The notes under the pieces: generated by a model
What the model was told of the DNA's origin: nothing
Database searches by the model: none
The model's input: the letters and a program-made list of their open reading frames with translations, nothing else
Position numbers and translations under genes: made by a program
Shown: positions 35,147-44,294 of the stretch, piece by piece
How positions within the stretch are numbered: position 1 is the stretch's first letter
How the letters are laid out: each line of letters starts with the position of its first letter
Assembly: GCA_963769255.1 (NCBI GenBank)
Contig: CAVYKV010000001.1
Coordinates: 1,488,001-1,552,000 of the forward strand
DNA: 64,000 bases
Direction: 5' to 3'
Source of the DNA: JAKACA01 sp963769255
GTDB lineage: Bacteria; Actinomycetota; Acidimicrobiia; Acidimicrobiales; Bog-793

Positions 35147-36784
35147 GTGAACGCCATCTCTCGTCGAATGTTCCTGAAGGGCGTCGCCGCCTCGGGGGTG
35201 GGGGCGGCAGTGCCTTCGCTCCTCTCATCACGGGCGCAGGCATCGCCCACGCTGTGGAGCCGTCCGGGCGCCACCGACGCCTCAGGGGCCGATCAGATCC
35301 ACATCCAGTACGGCACCGACCCGGCTGCAGAGATGACCGTGTCGTGGCACACCGACACCTCGGTGTCGCGGCCTCGCCTGCGGATCGGATCGCCCGCCGA
35401 GGGCTTCGGCTTCGAGCTGCCCGCCCACACGACCTCCTATGTCGACGGCATCAACGGCGTCGAGACGATCTGCCACCACGCGAGGGCGCGCTTCCTCATG
35501 CCTGGCAGCACCTACGTCTACGAAGTGCTCGCCGACGGGGCACAACCGGTGAGCGGCACGTTCACGACGGCGCCGTTCGGACGCTTCCCCTTCCGATTCA
35601 CGAGCTTCGGCGACCTCGCCACCCCGAACACGGCCTGGTCGAAGTCGTCGCTCAACGCCGCCACCGCCGTGTACCAGGTCCAGCAGTTCAACCCCATGTT
35701 CCACCTCCACAACGGGGACCTCAGCTACGCCAACAACAACGAGTCGAGCCAGCCGGAGGTGTGGGCAGACTTCATGAACAACATCCAGAGCGCCGCCACG
35801 AGCATCCCGTGGATGACGGCGCTCGGCAACCACGAGAGCGAGTGGGGAAACGGTCCGCTCGGCTACGCCTCCTACCAGACGCGCTTCAACCTGCCGGAGG
35901 ACGGCTCCCGCAACCCGGAGTGGCGCGGCAACTGGTACAGCTTCCGGGTCGGCTCGGCCCTCTTCGTCTCGTTGGACGCCAACGACGTCCACTACGCCAA
36001 CGACGGCTCCGCCAACCCAGACAACTCGAAGCAGGGCCTCTACATCAGCGGTTACAGCCACGGGGCTCAGACGGCCTGGCTCGAGGACACGCTGGCGGAG
36101 GCGAGCCACGACCGTGGCATCGACTGGATCATCGCCTTCCACCACCAGCCGATCATGTCGTCGTCCTCCTCCGGCAGCGGCGGCGACCTCGGCATCCGCC
36201 AGGCGTTCCTTCCCCCCTTCGACCAGTACGGGGTCGACCTCGTGCTCTGCGGGCACGACCACGACTACGAGCGCACGTATGCGGTGCACGGGACGGACCC
36301 GGGGACCTACCTCCGGCCGACGGTCGTGAGCACGGACCTCACGAGCATCGACACCGACCAGAGCCGCGTCCACCTCGTGATCGGCGGCGGCGGCACCTCC
36401 AGCCACGACGACGTCTACGGGGCGGACGCGATCGGGAGCAACCCCGTCTACGGTGGCGACCCGATCGCCCAGGTGTACCTCAACGATCCGGCCGACGAGG
36501 TCTACAAGGCGGTCGCTTCCGGGAGCGAGGTCGCCACCTGGTCGGCCGTACGGGACCCGGACACCGCCTATCCGTGGGGCCTTGCCACCTTCGACCTCGA
36601 CCCCGGCACCGGTCCAGGCTGCCAGACGTCGATCTCGGTGAACTTCTACCACACGCCCACCGCCACGCCCGCAGTGCCGTACCCGGCGCCAGTCCTCTTC
36701 GACACCTTCACGCTGTCGAAAGCGCGCCGCGACGGCTTCGGCCGCGGGCGGCCGCAACGGGAACGCGTTCTCGTCTCGCGCTAG
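35147..36784 (+). CDS. Tat-exported purple acid phosphatase
   Basis: A 545-residue exported phosphatase. The N-terminus NAISRRMFLKGVAASGVGAAVPSLLSSRAQA is a twin-arginine signal. A fibronectin-like purple-acid-phosphatase N-domain (VSWHTDTSVSRPRLRIG) precedes the metallophosphatase core. The metal and phosphate ligands are visible: FGDLATP, HNGDLSYAN, ALGNHESEW, AFHHQPIM and CGHDHDYERTY. The product would hydrolyse phosphate esters outside the cell with an Fe/Me(II) centre. I chose GTG 35147, preceded by CAGGGAGGAACCA; the longer frame from 35051 overlaps the PHO-box-like repeats. Likely regulation: phosphate starvation through 35053-35096. Confidence 0.9.
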   Translation: MNAISRRMFLKGVAASGVGAAVPSLLSSRAQASPTLWSRPGATDASGADQIHIQYGTDPAAEMTVSWHTDTSVSRPRLRIGSPAEGFGFELPAHTTSYVDGINGVETICHHARARFLMPGSTYVYEVLADGAQPVSGTFTTAPFGRFPFRFTSFGDLATPNTAWSKSSLNAATAVYQVQQFNPMFHLHNGDLSYANNNESSQPEVWADFMNNIQSAATSIPWMTALGNHESEWGNGPLGYASYQTRFNLPEDGSRNPEWRGNWYSFRVGSALFVSLDANDVHYANDGSANPDNSKQGLYISGYSHGAQTAWLEDTLAEASHDRGIDWIIAFHHQPIMSSSSSGSGGDLGIRQAFLPPFDQYGVDLVLCGHDHDYERTYAVHGTDPGTYLRPTVVSTDLTSIDTDQSRVHLVIGGGGTSSHDDVYGADAIGSNPVYGGDPIAQVYLNDPADEVYKAVASGSEVATWSAVRDPDTAYPWGLATFDLDPGTGPGCQTSISVNFYHTPTATPAVPYPAPVLFDTFTLSKARRDGFGRGRPQRERVLVSR

Positions 36785-36878
36785 CGATGCCCTACCCGCG
36801 GGCGGCGGGAATACGGCGGCGCCTGGCGACGCTAGTGATCCCAAGGCGCCGGTCGCCCGGTGAAGCGGGAGGAGGACC

Positions 36879-37430
36879 ATGAGGATCACGGTGTATGGCA
36901 GAGGCAACGTCGGTGGCGGCTTGGGCGACCGTTGGGAGGCGGCCGGCCACGAGGTCGATCGTCTCGGCCGCGAGGGAGGCGACGTCTCGAAGGCCGATGT
37001 CGTCGTCGTCGCCGTGCCGGGTGCGACGCTGGCGGCCGCCCTCGACCAGCTCACCGGCCTCGAGGGCAAGACCGTGATCGACGCCACGAACCTCGTCCGG
37101 ACGGGGGCGCCGGAAGGCCACGCCTCCAACGCCGAATACCTGAAGTCGCGGACGAACGGGCCGACGGCAAAGTCGTTCAACCTCAATTTCGCCGCCCTCT
37201 ACGGCCGGCTCGCCCAGGCGCGGGCGACACCGGGCAACGTGTGGTGCGGCGACGAGGAGGCGCGACCGGTCGTCGAGCAGCTGAACCGCGACGCCGGCTA
37301 CGACCCCGTGTACGCCGGCCCCCTCTCGAACGCCCCCATCGTGGAGCGCTCCATCGACCTCTTCTTCGCCGTGGCGCAGGCCGGCACCGGGCCGTTCGTC
37401 TACCGGATGGCGTCCCCCGACCAGCTCTGA
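36879..37430 (+). CDS. NADP oxidoreductase, coenzyme F420-dependent family
   Basis: A 183-residue Rossmann protein. It begins MRITVYGRGNVGGGLGDRWEAAGHEV with the GxGNVG dinucleotide loop, then ADVVVVAVPGATL and KTVIDATNLV, as in the F420-dependent NADP oxidoreductase (Fno/ProC-like) family. The C-terminal half carries KSFNLNFAALYG and VERSIDLFFAVAQ. Acidimicrobiia commonly use F420, so reduction of NADP or F420 is plausible, but a related imine or dinucleotide-dependent reductase cannot be excluded. It follows the phosphatase by 94 bases and may be its own transcription unit; a GGAGGA site lies before the ATG. Confidence 0.75.
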   Translation: MRITVYGRGNVGGGLGDRWEAAGHEVDRLGREGGDVSKADVVVVAVPGATLAAALDQLTGLEGKTVIDATNLVRTGAPEGHASNAEYLKSRTNGPTAKSFNLNFAALYGRLAQARATPGNVWCGDEEARPVVEQLNRDAGYDPVYAGPLSNAPIVERSIDLFFAVAQAGTGPFVYRMASPDQL

Positions 37431-37469
37431 GTGGGCGGGCGTCCCCCGTCGAGACCCGGCCAAGGAGCT

Positions 37470-38231
37470 CAATCCATTTCCACCCTCCGGACGTAGCACC
37501 TCTGAGCGGTGCTTCGGGCTGGCCGGGCGCGCTCGCCGACGGGCTCTTCCGGGCATCGAGCGACGGTATCGGGCGGACGCGTTGCTCGGTCCACAGGGCG
37601 ACACGGAAGAGCACCACCGCCACCGAGATGACGACGAGGGGGAGGAGGTCGACGGCGGCGTTCATGAACACCGGGAGGTCACGGGAGGCGACGTCCGGCA
37701 CGACGAGGAGCGCCGTCGTGGGGACGGCGGCGCTGGCCACCACCATGACCACCTCGAGCACGGAGCCACGCTCCCACCGCGGAAGTCGGAGGCGGGCGAT
37801 CGTCATGGTGGAGATCGTGAGCAGCGCGGCCCCCACCACAAGGAGTGCCAAGGGGAGGAGGTAGAGCTCCCGGTGGTCCGCGAGGTCGGGAACCGATGTG
37901 ACGGCCCAGCCGGCGACGAGAACGACGAAGGCGATGGCGGCGAGGGGCCAGGTTGCGGGACGATCGGGCCGGTACGTGCGCACCCCGAACGTGGCGGCAC
38001 CGCAGACGCCGAGGGCGGCAAGCGCCGGGCCGAGCACTGAGAGGCCGGCGGGCAGGGCGAGCACGAGGCGACGGCGGCGGCACCGAGAAGAACGAGGCCG
38101 TACGAGAACCGGGCCGCCACGGCGCTGCCGGCGCCGGTGGCGGCGACCCTCTCCTGGCCTGTTTCCACCTGCTCCTCCTGGCGGGACGTTGGAGGGGGGG
38201 CGTTGGGGGGGGACGCGTGCGGACCCTCCAT
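37470..38231 (-). pseudogene. Sensory membrane protein remnant (diguanylate-cyclase N-terminal type)
   Basis: A hydrophobic protein of about 6-7 membrane helices in two frames. The first frame starts near 38231 (MEGPHASPP) and reaches RFSYGLVLLGAAAVA near 38075. The next frame continues VLALPAGLSVLGPALAALGVCGAATFGVRTYRP, then more helices down to LFRVALW near 37600. One missing base in a C run near 38073 would join them. The helix pattern resembles the membrane sensor part of actinobacterial diguanylate cyclases, but no GGDEF domain follows. After about 37500 the frame runs into the antisense of the 36879-37430 gene without a natural end. The 3' limit given here is approximate. It is most likely a decayed, C-terminally truncated gene. 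Confidence 0.45.
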
Positions 38232-38277
38232 GGGTATCAGTCGGCTCTCGGTCGGCGTTTCCGGAGCCATGTCTGTA

Positions 38278-38291
38278 GGGTCCTAAGGCCC
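38278..38291. promoter_or_regulatory. GGGTCCTAAGGCCC motif upstream of MFS gene
   Basis: A 14-base near-palindrome with GGG and CCC ends, spaced as in DosR-type boxes (11 of 14 positions agree with GGGACTTAAGTCCC on the minus strand). It lies 71 bases before the ATG at 38362. The match is weaker than those at 34963 and 48077, so it is a low-confidence site. Confidence 0.25.
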
Positions 38292-38361
38292 TTTTCTGTG
38301 CAGGGCTGGGGAACCGCCGGCCCGTGCCGGGCGCGGCGATCGGGCACGAGGCGAAGCGGGC

Positions 38362-39672
38362 ATGCGACGAGACGAGGCGACGAGGCGGGGGGGCGAGGCG
38401 GGCGACGGTCCACCGCACGTTCCGCCGCCGGCCTTCCTCGCAGCTGCGCTGCTCTTCGTGGCGCTCAACTTGCGGCCGGCCATCGCCTCCGTCTCACCCG
38501 TGCTCGGGTCTATCCGCCGCTCGGACGGACTGTCGCCGTTCGAAGCGGGCATGCTCACCACCCTGCCCCTCGTGTGCTTCGGGCTCCTGGCTCTCGTGAC
38601 GCCCCGCCTCGTCCACCGCACCGGAGTCGGAGCGCTGCTCCTCGGCTGCTTGGGCGGCCTCGCCATCGGCATCGCCCTTCGGTCGGCACCCTCCGTCGTG
38701 ACGCTCTACGCCGGCACGCTCGTCATCGGCGTCAGCGTCGCCGTCGCCAACGTCGTGATGCCCGGCATCGTGAAGAAGGACTTTCCGGGACGGGTCGGCT
38801 TGATGACCGGGCTGTACACGATGGCCTTGAGCGCCGGACCGGCGCTCGCCGGGGCCTCGAGCGTCCCCCTCGAACAGCTCCTCGGGGGCAGCTGGCGCTT
38901 GGCCCTCGGCTTCTGGGCCCTCCCGGCCGCCCTGGCGGCGGCCCTGTGGTTCCCGATGCGCCGTCACGACCGGCCGCTTGGCCGCCACGAAGGGCCGATT
39001 CCGCGGCACGACCGGCCGATTGGCCCTCACGACGGAGGGGTGCCCGCCGAGGCGCCAGTGGCTTTCGAAGGGGTCGGTCGCGGCGACCGGGTCGCCTGGG
39101 CGCTCACTGCCTACATGGGACTGCAGTCGCTGAACTTCTACGTGGTCCTCGCCTGGCTGCCGACCGTGCTGCACGACCGTGGCACCTCTCTCGTGACCTC
39201 CGGGCTGCTCCTGGCGCTCACCAGCGTGGCCGGCATCGCCGCCGCGCTCGTGACACCCCTCGTGACGCACCGCATGCACGACGAGCGTGTCGCCGTGGCC
39301 GTCTCGACGGCCGCCCTCGCCGTCGGTGTGGGGGGCCTGCTCCTCGACACCCGCGGCCTCGACGCTCTCTGGGTCGTCATGCTCGGCATCGGCCAGGGAT
39401 CCGCCGTCAGCCTGGCCCTCATGATGATGGTGGTGCGTGCGTGGAGCTCGACGCAAGCCACGGCGCTGTCCGGCATGGCACAAGGCGTCGGGTACCTCTT
39501 GGCTGCTGCCGGACCCGTCCTGGCCGGTGCCGTCTTCGCCGCCACCGGTGGCTGGACGGCGCCCCTGGCGATCCTCCTCGGCCTGCTCGTCCCGCAGCTC
39601 GCATCAGGTCTCACCGCCGGCCACGGGCACGTTGCGAGACCCTCGGGCGGGCCGCCCGTGCCGGCTTCCTGA
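38362..39672 (+). CDS. CynX/NimT-family MFS transporter with His-rich loop
   Basis: A 436-residue, roughly 12-helix transporter. The CynX/NimT family signature is seen in the first helices (FVALNLRPAIASVSPVLGSIRRSDGLSPFEAGMLTTLPLVCFGLLAL) and again in the second half (LSGMAQGVGYLLAAAGPVLAGAVF). CynX-type proteins carry cyanate, nitroimidazole or related small anions; the substrate here is unknown. The central cytoplasmic loop is unusual. It holds two near-copies of an HDRP(L/I)G(R/P)H(E/D)G unit, giving six His in about 27 residues (about 205-230). The start ATG 38362 is chosen as the first in frame; the first 20 residues are charged and may not be conserved. Confidence 0.82.
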   Translation: MRRDEATRRGGEAGDGPPHVPPPAFLAAALLFVALNLRPAIASVSPVLGSIRRSDGLSPFEAGMLTTLPLVCFGLLALVTPRLVHRTGVGALLLGCLGGLAIGIALRSAPSVVTLYAGTLVIGVSVAVANVVMPGIVKKDFPGRVGLMTGLYTMALSAGPALAGASSVPLEQLLGGSWRLALGFWALPAALAAALWFPMRRHDRPLGRHEGPIPRHDRPIGPHDGGVPAEAPVAFEGVGRGDRVAWALTAYMGLQSLNFYVVLAWLPTVLHDRGTSLVTSGLLLALTSVAGIAAALVTPLVTHRMHDERVAVAVSTAALAVGVGGLLLDTRGLDALWVVMLGIGQGSAVSLALMMMVVRAWSSTQATALSGMAQGVGYLLAAAGPVLAGAVFAATGGWTAPLAILLGLLVPQLASGLTAGHGHVARPSGGPPVPAS

Positions 39673-39757
39673 GCCGACGCCTACGCTGACCGACATTCGG
39701 TCGGCGGCCACCGGAAGGTGCGCGTCGGCTGCCGCCGCGCGGAGCGAGGAGGTCGAC

Positions 39758-41203
39758 GTGACGTTCGAGGACAGGACAGGGCGCCTGCTCTCCGTCCGGC
39801 TCGCCCGCGAACAGGTCGCCGAACGGCTGCCCTCGATCGTTGCGGGCATCGCCCGAAACGGTGAGCTCGTCTGGTGTGCGGGGCTCGGACCCCTGCAACC
39901 GGTGGCGGTGGCCGCCGCCACCGCAAGCGAGGAGCAGGTCGGCGCCGACACGCAGTACCGCTGCGGCTCCATCACGAAGACGTTCGTGGCTGTCGAGGTG
40001 ATGAGGCTGCGCGACGCCGGGCGGCTGCGCCTGTCGGATCCCATTGGGGCCTACCTCGACGCCGGGCAGGCTTCCGCGGTCACCGTCGCCCAACTGCTCT
40101 CGCACGCCGCCGGCCTCCGATCCGAGACCGGGGGCGAGTGGTGGGAGCGAACTCCCGGCGCCGGCTTCGACGACTTGCGCCACGCCTCTCTCGGGGACGA
40201 GGCCTTCGCCTGGCCCCCGGGATGGATGCTGCACTACTCCAACGTCGGCTACGGGCTCCTCGGCGAGCTGGTCGGCCACCTCACGGGACGGAGCTGGTTC
40301 GAGGCCGTCTCGGAGGATCTCCTCCGACCGCTCGGCATGGAGCGGACGAGCCTCCGGCCGCAGGCTCCCTGTACGTCGGGATGGGCCGTGCACCCCTTCG
40401 CCGACGTATTGCTGCCTGAGCCCGAGCACGACGCCGGCGCCATGGCGCCCGCCGGGCAAATCTGGACGAGCGCCGGCAACCTCGCTCGCTGGTCGGGGCT
40501 GCTGGCCGGGACCTCGCCGGCAGCCGGCGAGGCGGGCGGGCCGACAGGGACGACGCCGGGGCCGCATCCCCTCCTCGGGCTCTCGAGCCTCGAGGAGATG
40601 CGGGAGCCCCGCGGCGTCTTCGACCAGACGAAGGGCGGCTGGGCGATGTCGTACGGCCTCGGGCTGCAGCTGTGGAACGACAATGGCCACAAGTCCTACG
40701 GCCACTCGGGGTCCATGCCCGGGTTCGTCGCCCTCGTGAGGATCGACGCCGAGACCCGCGACGCCGTCATCCTCCTCACGAACTCCACGTCCGGCTTCGG
40801 TTGGGGGCTCCCGGACGACCTCCTGCGCATCGTGGCCGACAACGAGCCGCCTGCGGTCCCGCTCTGGCGCCCGCGGGCCGTTCCCCACGAGATGATGGAA
40901 CTGCTCGGCTTGTGGCACTGGGGCCCCTCGCCCTTCCTCCTGCGGGCGGCCGGCGGGCTCTTGGAGATGCGGCCGCTGCGGGAGAGTGGCCGCGCCTCGC
41001 GTTTTCGGCCCTCGGAGGGGGGCGGGTACGTCGGCCTCGACGGCTACTACGCCGGCGAGCGGCTGCGGGTGGTGCGCGACGGTGACGGCCACGTGCGGCA
41101 CCTCGACCTCGCTTCGTTCGTCTTCACCCGGACCCCGTACGATCCCGCCGCCGACGTGCCTGGCGGGGTCGACCCGGCGGGCTGGGGCGCCCCCGAGGCC
41201 TGA
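39758..41203 (+). CDS. Beta-lactamase-fold serine hydrolase
   Basis: A 481-residue cytoplasmic hydrolase of the class C beta-lactamase/esterase group. The SxxK motif is CGSITKTFVAVEVMRL, the YxN motif is MLHYSNVGYGLLGELV, and a histidine-glycine motif SYGHSGSMPGF replaces KTG. A C-terminal part of about 130 residues (WHWGPSPFLLRAAGGLLEM onward) is a lipocalin-like extra domain seen in some members. No signal peptide is present. GTG 39758 has a strong AGGAGG 5 bases upstream; a longer open frame exists but is not coding. Substrates of this group include peptides, esters and lactams; none can be assigned. Confidence 0.85.
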   Translation: MTFEDRTGRLLSVRLAREQVAERLPSIVAGIARNGELVWCAGLGPLQPVAVAAATASEEQVGADTQYRCGSITKTFVAVEVMRLRDAGRLRLSDPIGAYLDAGQASAVTVAQLLSHAAGLRSETGGEWWERTPGAGFDDLRHASLGDEAFAWPPGWMLHYSNVGYGLLGELVGHLTGRSWFEAVSEDLLRPLGMERTSLRPQAPCTSGWAVHPFADVLLPEPEHDAGAMAPAGQIWTSAGNLARWSGLLAGTSPAAGEAGGPTGTTPGPHPLLGLSSLEEMREPRGVFDQTKGGWAMSYGLGLQLWNDNGHKSYGHSGSMPGFVALVRIDAETRDAVILLTNSTSGFGWGLPDDLLRIVADNEPPAVPLWRPRAVPHEMMELLGLWHWGPSPFLLRAAGGLLEMRPLRESGRASRFRPSEGGGYVGLDGYYAGERLRVVRDGDGHVRHLDLASFVFTRTPYDPAADVPGGVDPAGWGAPEA

Positions 41204-41340
41204 GCCGGGATCCCCGGCGTGGAGCTGCGCCTCGTCGAGGGGGTCGGGGGGCGTGTCCCCGCGGAAGTGCCGGCGAAAGGAGAGCCTGCCTACTCTCCTC
41301 CCGCCGGCAGACCGTGCCGAACGTGGTGGCCCGGCGTCCG

Positions 41341-44106
41341 TTACTGCGGCGGGTCGGTTCCCGCGTACCAGAGCTTGGCGTCCGAGGTGGACGTGGCACT
41401 CTGCCCGATCCAGAAGCTGTAGAGGGTGGGTCCCGTGGCCGTGAGCGCCGGGCTGAAGACCGTGAGCGCCTGCGGGATCTGCCGGGCGCCCGTCCAGCTG
41501 CCCCCGTAGAGCTTGCCCGGGGTGTCCGCCGAGTACCAGACGTGGTCGGAGGTCTTTCCCTTGAAGGCGACGTAGAGGCGGTTGCCGACGACGGCGAGGG
41601 CCGGCCCGGCGCTCGTGCCGCCGGGGATGTCGGCGACGCCGCCGAAGCCGAAGAGCGAGTACACCTCGTAGCGGATGGCCTTCGACGTCGTCGCCCAGCT
41701 GACGACGGCCGCCCCCAGGCTCGGGAAGAAGGTGATGGCGGGACGAGTTCCCGTGCTGGCACCGGGCACGGTCTCTTGTGCCGTCCAACTGCTGCCGGTG
41801 TCGATCGAGAACCACACCGAGTTGCCGGAGTGTCCCTTCCAGACGGCGAAGATCTCCCCGCCATAGGAGGTGATGGCCGGGCCGGTGCTGCTCAGCGCCT
41901 TGCCACCGCCGATCACGACCGGCTTCGACCACTTCCCGCCGCTCAGGGAGGACACCTCGACGTCGCTCGTCGTGAAGTCCGTCCAGGCGATGACCGGCGC
42001 TCCCTTGTCGATGGCGATGGACGGCGAGACATGGCTCTCGGCGTGCGTCCCGCCCCACCGCACCGTCTGGAGCTTGCCCCAGGTCGTGCCGTTGAACGTG
42101 ACGAAGTAGACGTACGAGGCCGAGCTGTCCGGCTCGCTGTTGACGAAGGTGACGTACAGCGTGCGCCCGGACGAGGCGACGGAGGGCGCCGCGCTCGTGA
42201 ACATGTTCGTGGCCGTCGTCTGGGCGGTCCAGAGGGTCCCGCCGCAGAGCGACTGGGCGAGGTTGGCCCCGACCGGGGTGCCGAGACCCGTCACCATGTC
42301 GTAGCCACCGGTGGCCGGGTAGGCGCCCTTGTGGAGCCCGAGGGCGTCGTTGTCGCCCTTCGTGATGTCGTTGAAGTCGGCCGGCGTGCTCGTCGCCAGG
42401 CTGTAGAGCCGGGGGTTGAGGAAACCGAGGGACGTCGAGCGACAGCTGGAGGAGGAGTCGTCCATGAGCGCCGTGAGCGCTGCCCAGTCGGGCGCAGCCA
42501 GCGACGTCCCGAACACGCCGATCCATTTGCCCTGGTTGTACACGGCGTAGTTCGTCCCGGCGACGGCGGCCACGTCCGGCACCTCACGGCAGACTCCCGA
42601 GTGGTCGCCGCAGGGGGAACCGCTCGAGTAGGAGTTGATGACGCCCTTTCCGCTCTGCCAGCTGGGGCGGGCGTAGAGCGACGAGATGCCGCCTCCGGCT
42701 CCCGTCCATGCCGTCTCGCTCGGGGCGAGCAGCGGGGGGTTGCCCGCATTCGTGATGTCCGTGCCGCCGACGCCGGTGACGTCGGGCTGGGAGGCGGGGT
42801 CGTCGACGGCGAGCTGGGTCTGCCGCGGGGTGACCTTCTCGTTCGAGCAGCCTTCCGACCCTTGGTCGCCCGAGGCGGCGAAGACGGTCTGGTGCTGGGC
42901 AGCCATGGCGCTGAAGAGCGTGCTCTCGGGACCGGTGAGGCCGTCGGCCTGGGCGAAAGACTCGCATTGCCCCCAGCTCGTGCTCACCACTGGCGCCCCA
43001 TCGTTGACCTGGATCTGCGTGTAGTCGGCGAGGACGCCTGTGGGCGTGTTGGGTGCCTCGTAGACGAGGACGTTACGCAGAGCCGGGTCGAGGCCGATGA
43101 CGTCTTCGATGTCGGAGTCCGCTTCGAGCGCCCCGTTCCCCGTCGTGCTGGAGTTGCCGCCGTCCTCGGGCTCATAGGTGATGGCGACGTGGGTGCCGTA
43201 GCACCGTTGGTAGGTGGCGACGTCGGAGACCGGGAAGCCCGACAGCTCGAAGAGGTCGATGCTCTTGTTCGCCCCGAAGTCACCGGCGTTGTAGAGGGGA
43301 CCGAAGTCGTAGGCCTGGGCGATGTCGCCGGCCGTGAGGTCAGCGGTGGCGATGGCGTTGCCGCAGGCGGCGTCCTGTCCCGATGCCAGCCGGCTGCTCC
43401 CCCCGAGGGCGGGAGCGGTGGTGCGCGGCGCCGACGCGGCGATGTCCTCCGGCGCAGCCGGGGTGAGATCGTCCAGCCCGACGACCGACTGGACCGAGGG
43501 GGCGATGCTGCTCGGCAGCCGGGGAGCCGTCGTGTTGGCGTCCATCACGGCGCCGCTTGCCGTGCGGAAGGCATGCATGCTGACGTCGAAGGCGGCCTCG
43601 GCGCCAGCCACGCTCGTCGTGACCGGTAGCAGGAGGTCGTTGGCGGAGACGGGGCCGACGTGCAATCCGGCCGCCCGCAGGCTGGCCGAGACCGCTGTGA
43701 CGGTGGCCGGGGTGGCGCCGAAGACACGCCCGAATTCGCCCTTCGCGAGGTAGTGGCCGTAGAGGGGCGACGACGGGTCCGAGACGCCGGCAACGAAGGC
43801 GTCGAGTGCTGCCGCGTTCCGCGGCTGCAACACCACGTCGATGCTGAGGCGGGCGCTCGGTGTGGCGAGGCCGAGGTCGGCGGCGCCCGGCGGGACGAGG
43901 GCCGCCATGCCGACGGCGGCCGTGCCAGCTCCTCGGAGCGGCCGTTGCGTCGCTCCGGAGGTGGTGGCCGGAGCGAGGGCACACAGGCCGGCGAACAGCA
44001 GGAGGGCCGAGAGAACGCTCACCAAGCGTCCTCCCGCTCGCCAGCGCCCGCGGGCGGGACGCCGGGGCTCTCCGGCATCGGGTGGGGGAGAAACAGGGCT
44101 TGGCAT
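41341..44106 (-). CDS. Sedolisin (S53) acid peptidase with C-terminal propeller
   Basis: A 921-residue secreted pro-peptidase. The signal segment LVSVLSALLLFAGLCALAPATTSGA is followed by a pro-kumamolisin domain (LSIDVVLQPRNAAALDAFVAGVSDPSSPLYGHYLAKGEF). The catalytic residues are Glu and Asp in ALEADSDIEDVIG, the oxyanion Asp in FAASGDQGSEG and the Ser in GTSLAAPDW; the Ca site follows (NDITKGDND, YDMVTGLGTP). The C-terminal 330 residues form BNR-like repeats (FVNSEPDSSASYVYFVTFNG, VIAWTDF, FAVWKGHSGNSVWFS), likely a beta-propeller for binding. ATG 44106 has TTGGAGGACGAGTC before it; longer in-frame starts upstream are not coding. It is a paralogue of the 21111 gene with a different C-terminus. 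Confidence 0.9.
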   Translation of the reverse strand: MPSPVSPPPDAGEPRRPARGRWRAGGRLVSVLSALLLFAGLCALAPATTSGATQRPLRGAGTAAVGMAALVPPGAADLGLATPSARLSIDVVLQPRNAAALDAFVAGVSDPSSPLYGHYLAKGEFGRVFGATPATVTAVSASLRAAGLHVGPVSANDLLLPVTTSVAGAEAAFDVSMHAFRTASGAVMDANTTAPRLPSSIAPSVQSVVGLDDLTPAAPEDIAASAPRTTAPALGGSSRLASGQDAACGNAIATADLTAGDIAQAYDFGPLYNAGDFGANKSIDLFELSGFPVSDVATYQRCYGTHVAITYEPEDGGNSSTTGNGALEADSDIEDVIGLDPALRNVLVYEAPNTPTGVLADYTQIQVNDGAPVVSTSWGQCESFAQADGLTGPESTLFSAMAAQHQTVFAASGDQGSEGCSNEKVTPRQTQLAVDDPASQPDVTGVGGTDITNAGNPPLLAPSETAWTGAGGGISSLYARPSWQSGKGVINSYSSGSPCGDHSGVCREVPDVAAVAGTNYAVYNQGKWIGVFGTSLAAPDWAALTALMDDSSSSCRSTSLGFLNPRLYSLATSTPADFNDITKGDNDALGLHKGAYPATGGYDMVTGLGTPVGANLAQSLCGGTLWTAQTTATNMFTSAAPSVASSGRTLYVTFVNSEPDSSASYVYFVTFNGTTWGKLQTVRWGGTHAESHVSPSIAIDKGAPVIAWTDFTTSDVEVSSLSGGKWSKPVVIGGGKALSSTGPAITSYGGEIFAVWKGHSGNSVWFSIDTGSSWTAQETVPGASTGTRPAITFFPSLGAAVVSWATTSKAIRYEVYSLFGFGGVADIPGGTSAGPALAVVGNRLYVAFKGKTSDHVWYSADTPGKLYGGSWTGARQIPQALTVFSPALTATGPTLYSFWIGQSATSTSDAKLWYAGTDPPQ

Positions 44107-44294
44107 GACTCGTCCTCCAAGGTGTCGCGCCGCCGTGGCGGCTCCGGTGTCTCCGGCGCCGCCCACGATGCGCCCGCGGGGTTGCATGAGGGTTGCACGG
44201 CGGTGACACGGGACGCCCTTCCGAGCCCGCGATGCGTATCCGGGGGCCGAGCGGGGCATACAGGAGACGACCTGAGATCTTGCGGAGGTCCGCC

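Noticed and set aside
39611..42526. Long antisense frame across hydrolase and second sedolisin
   Set aside because: Overlaps two well-supported genes and lacks coding character.
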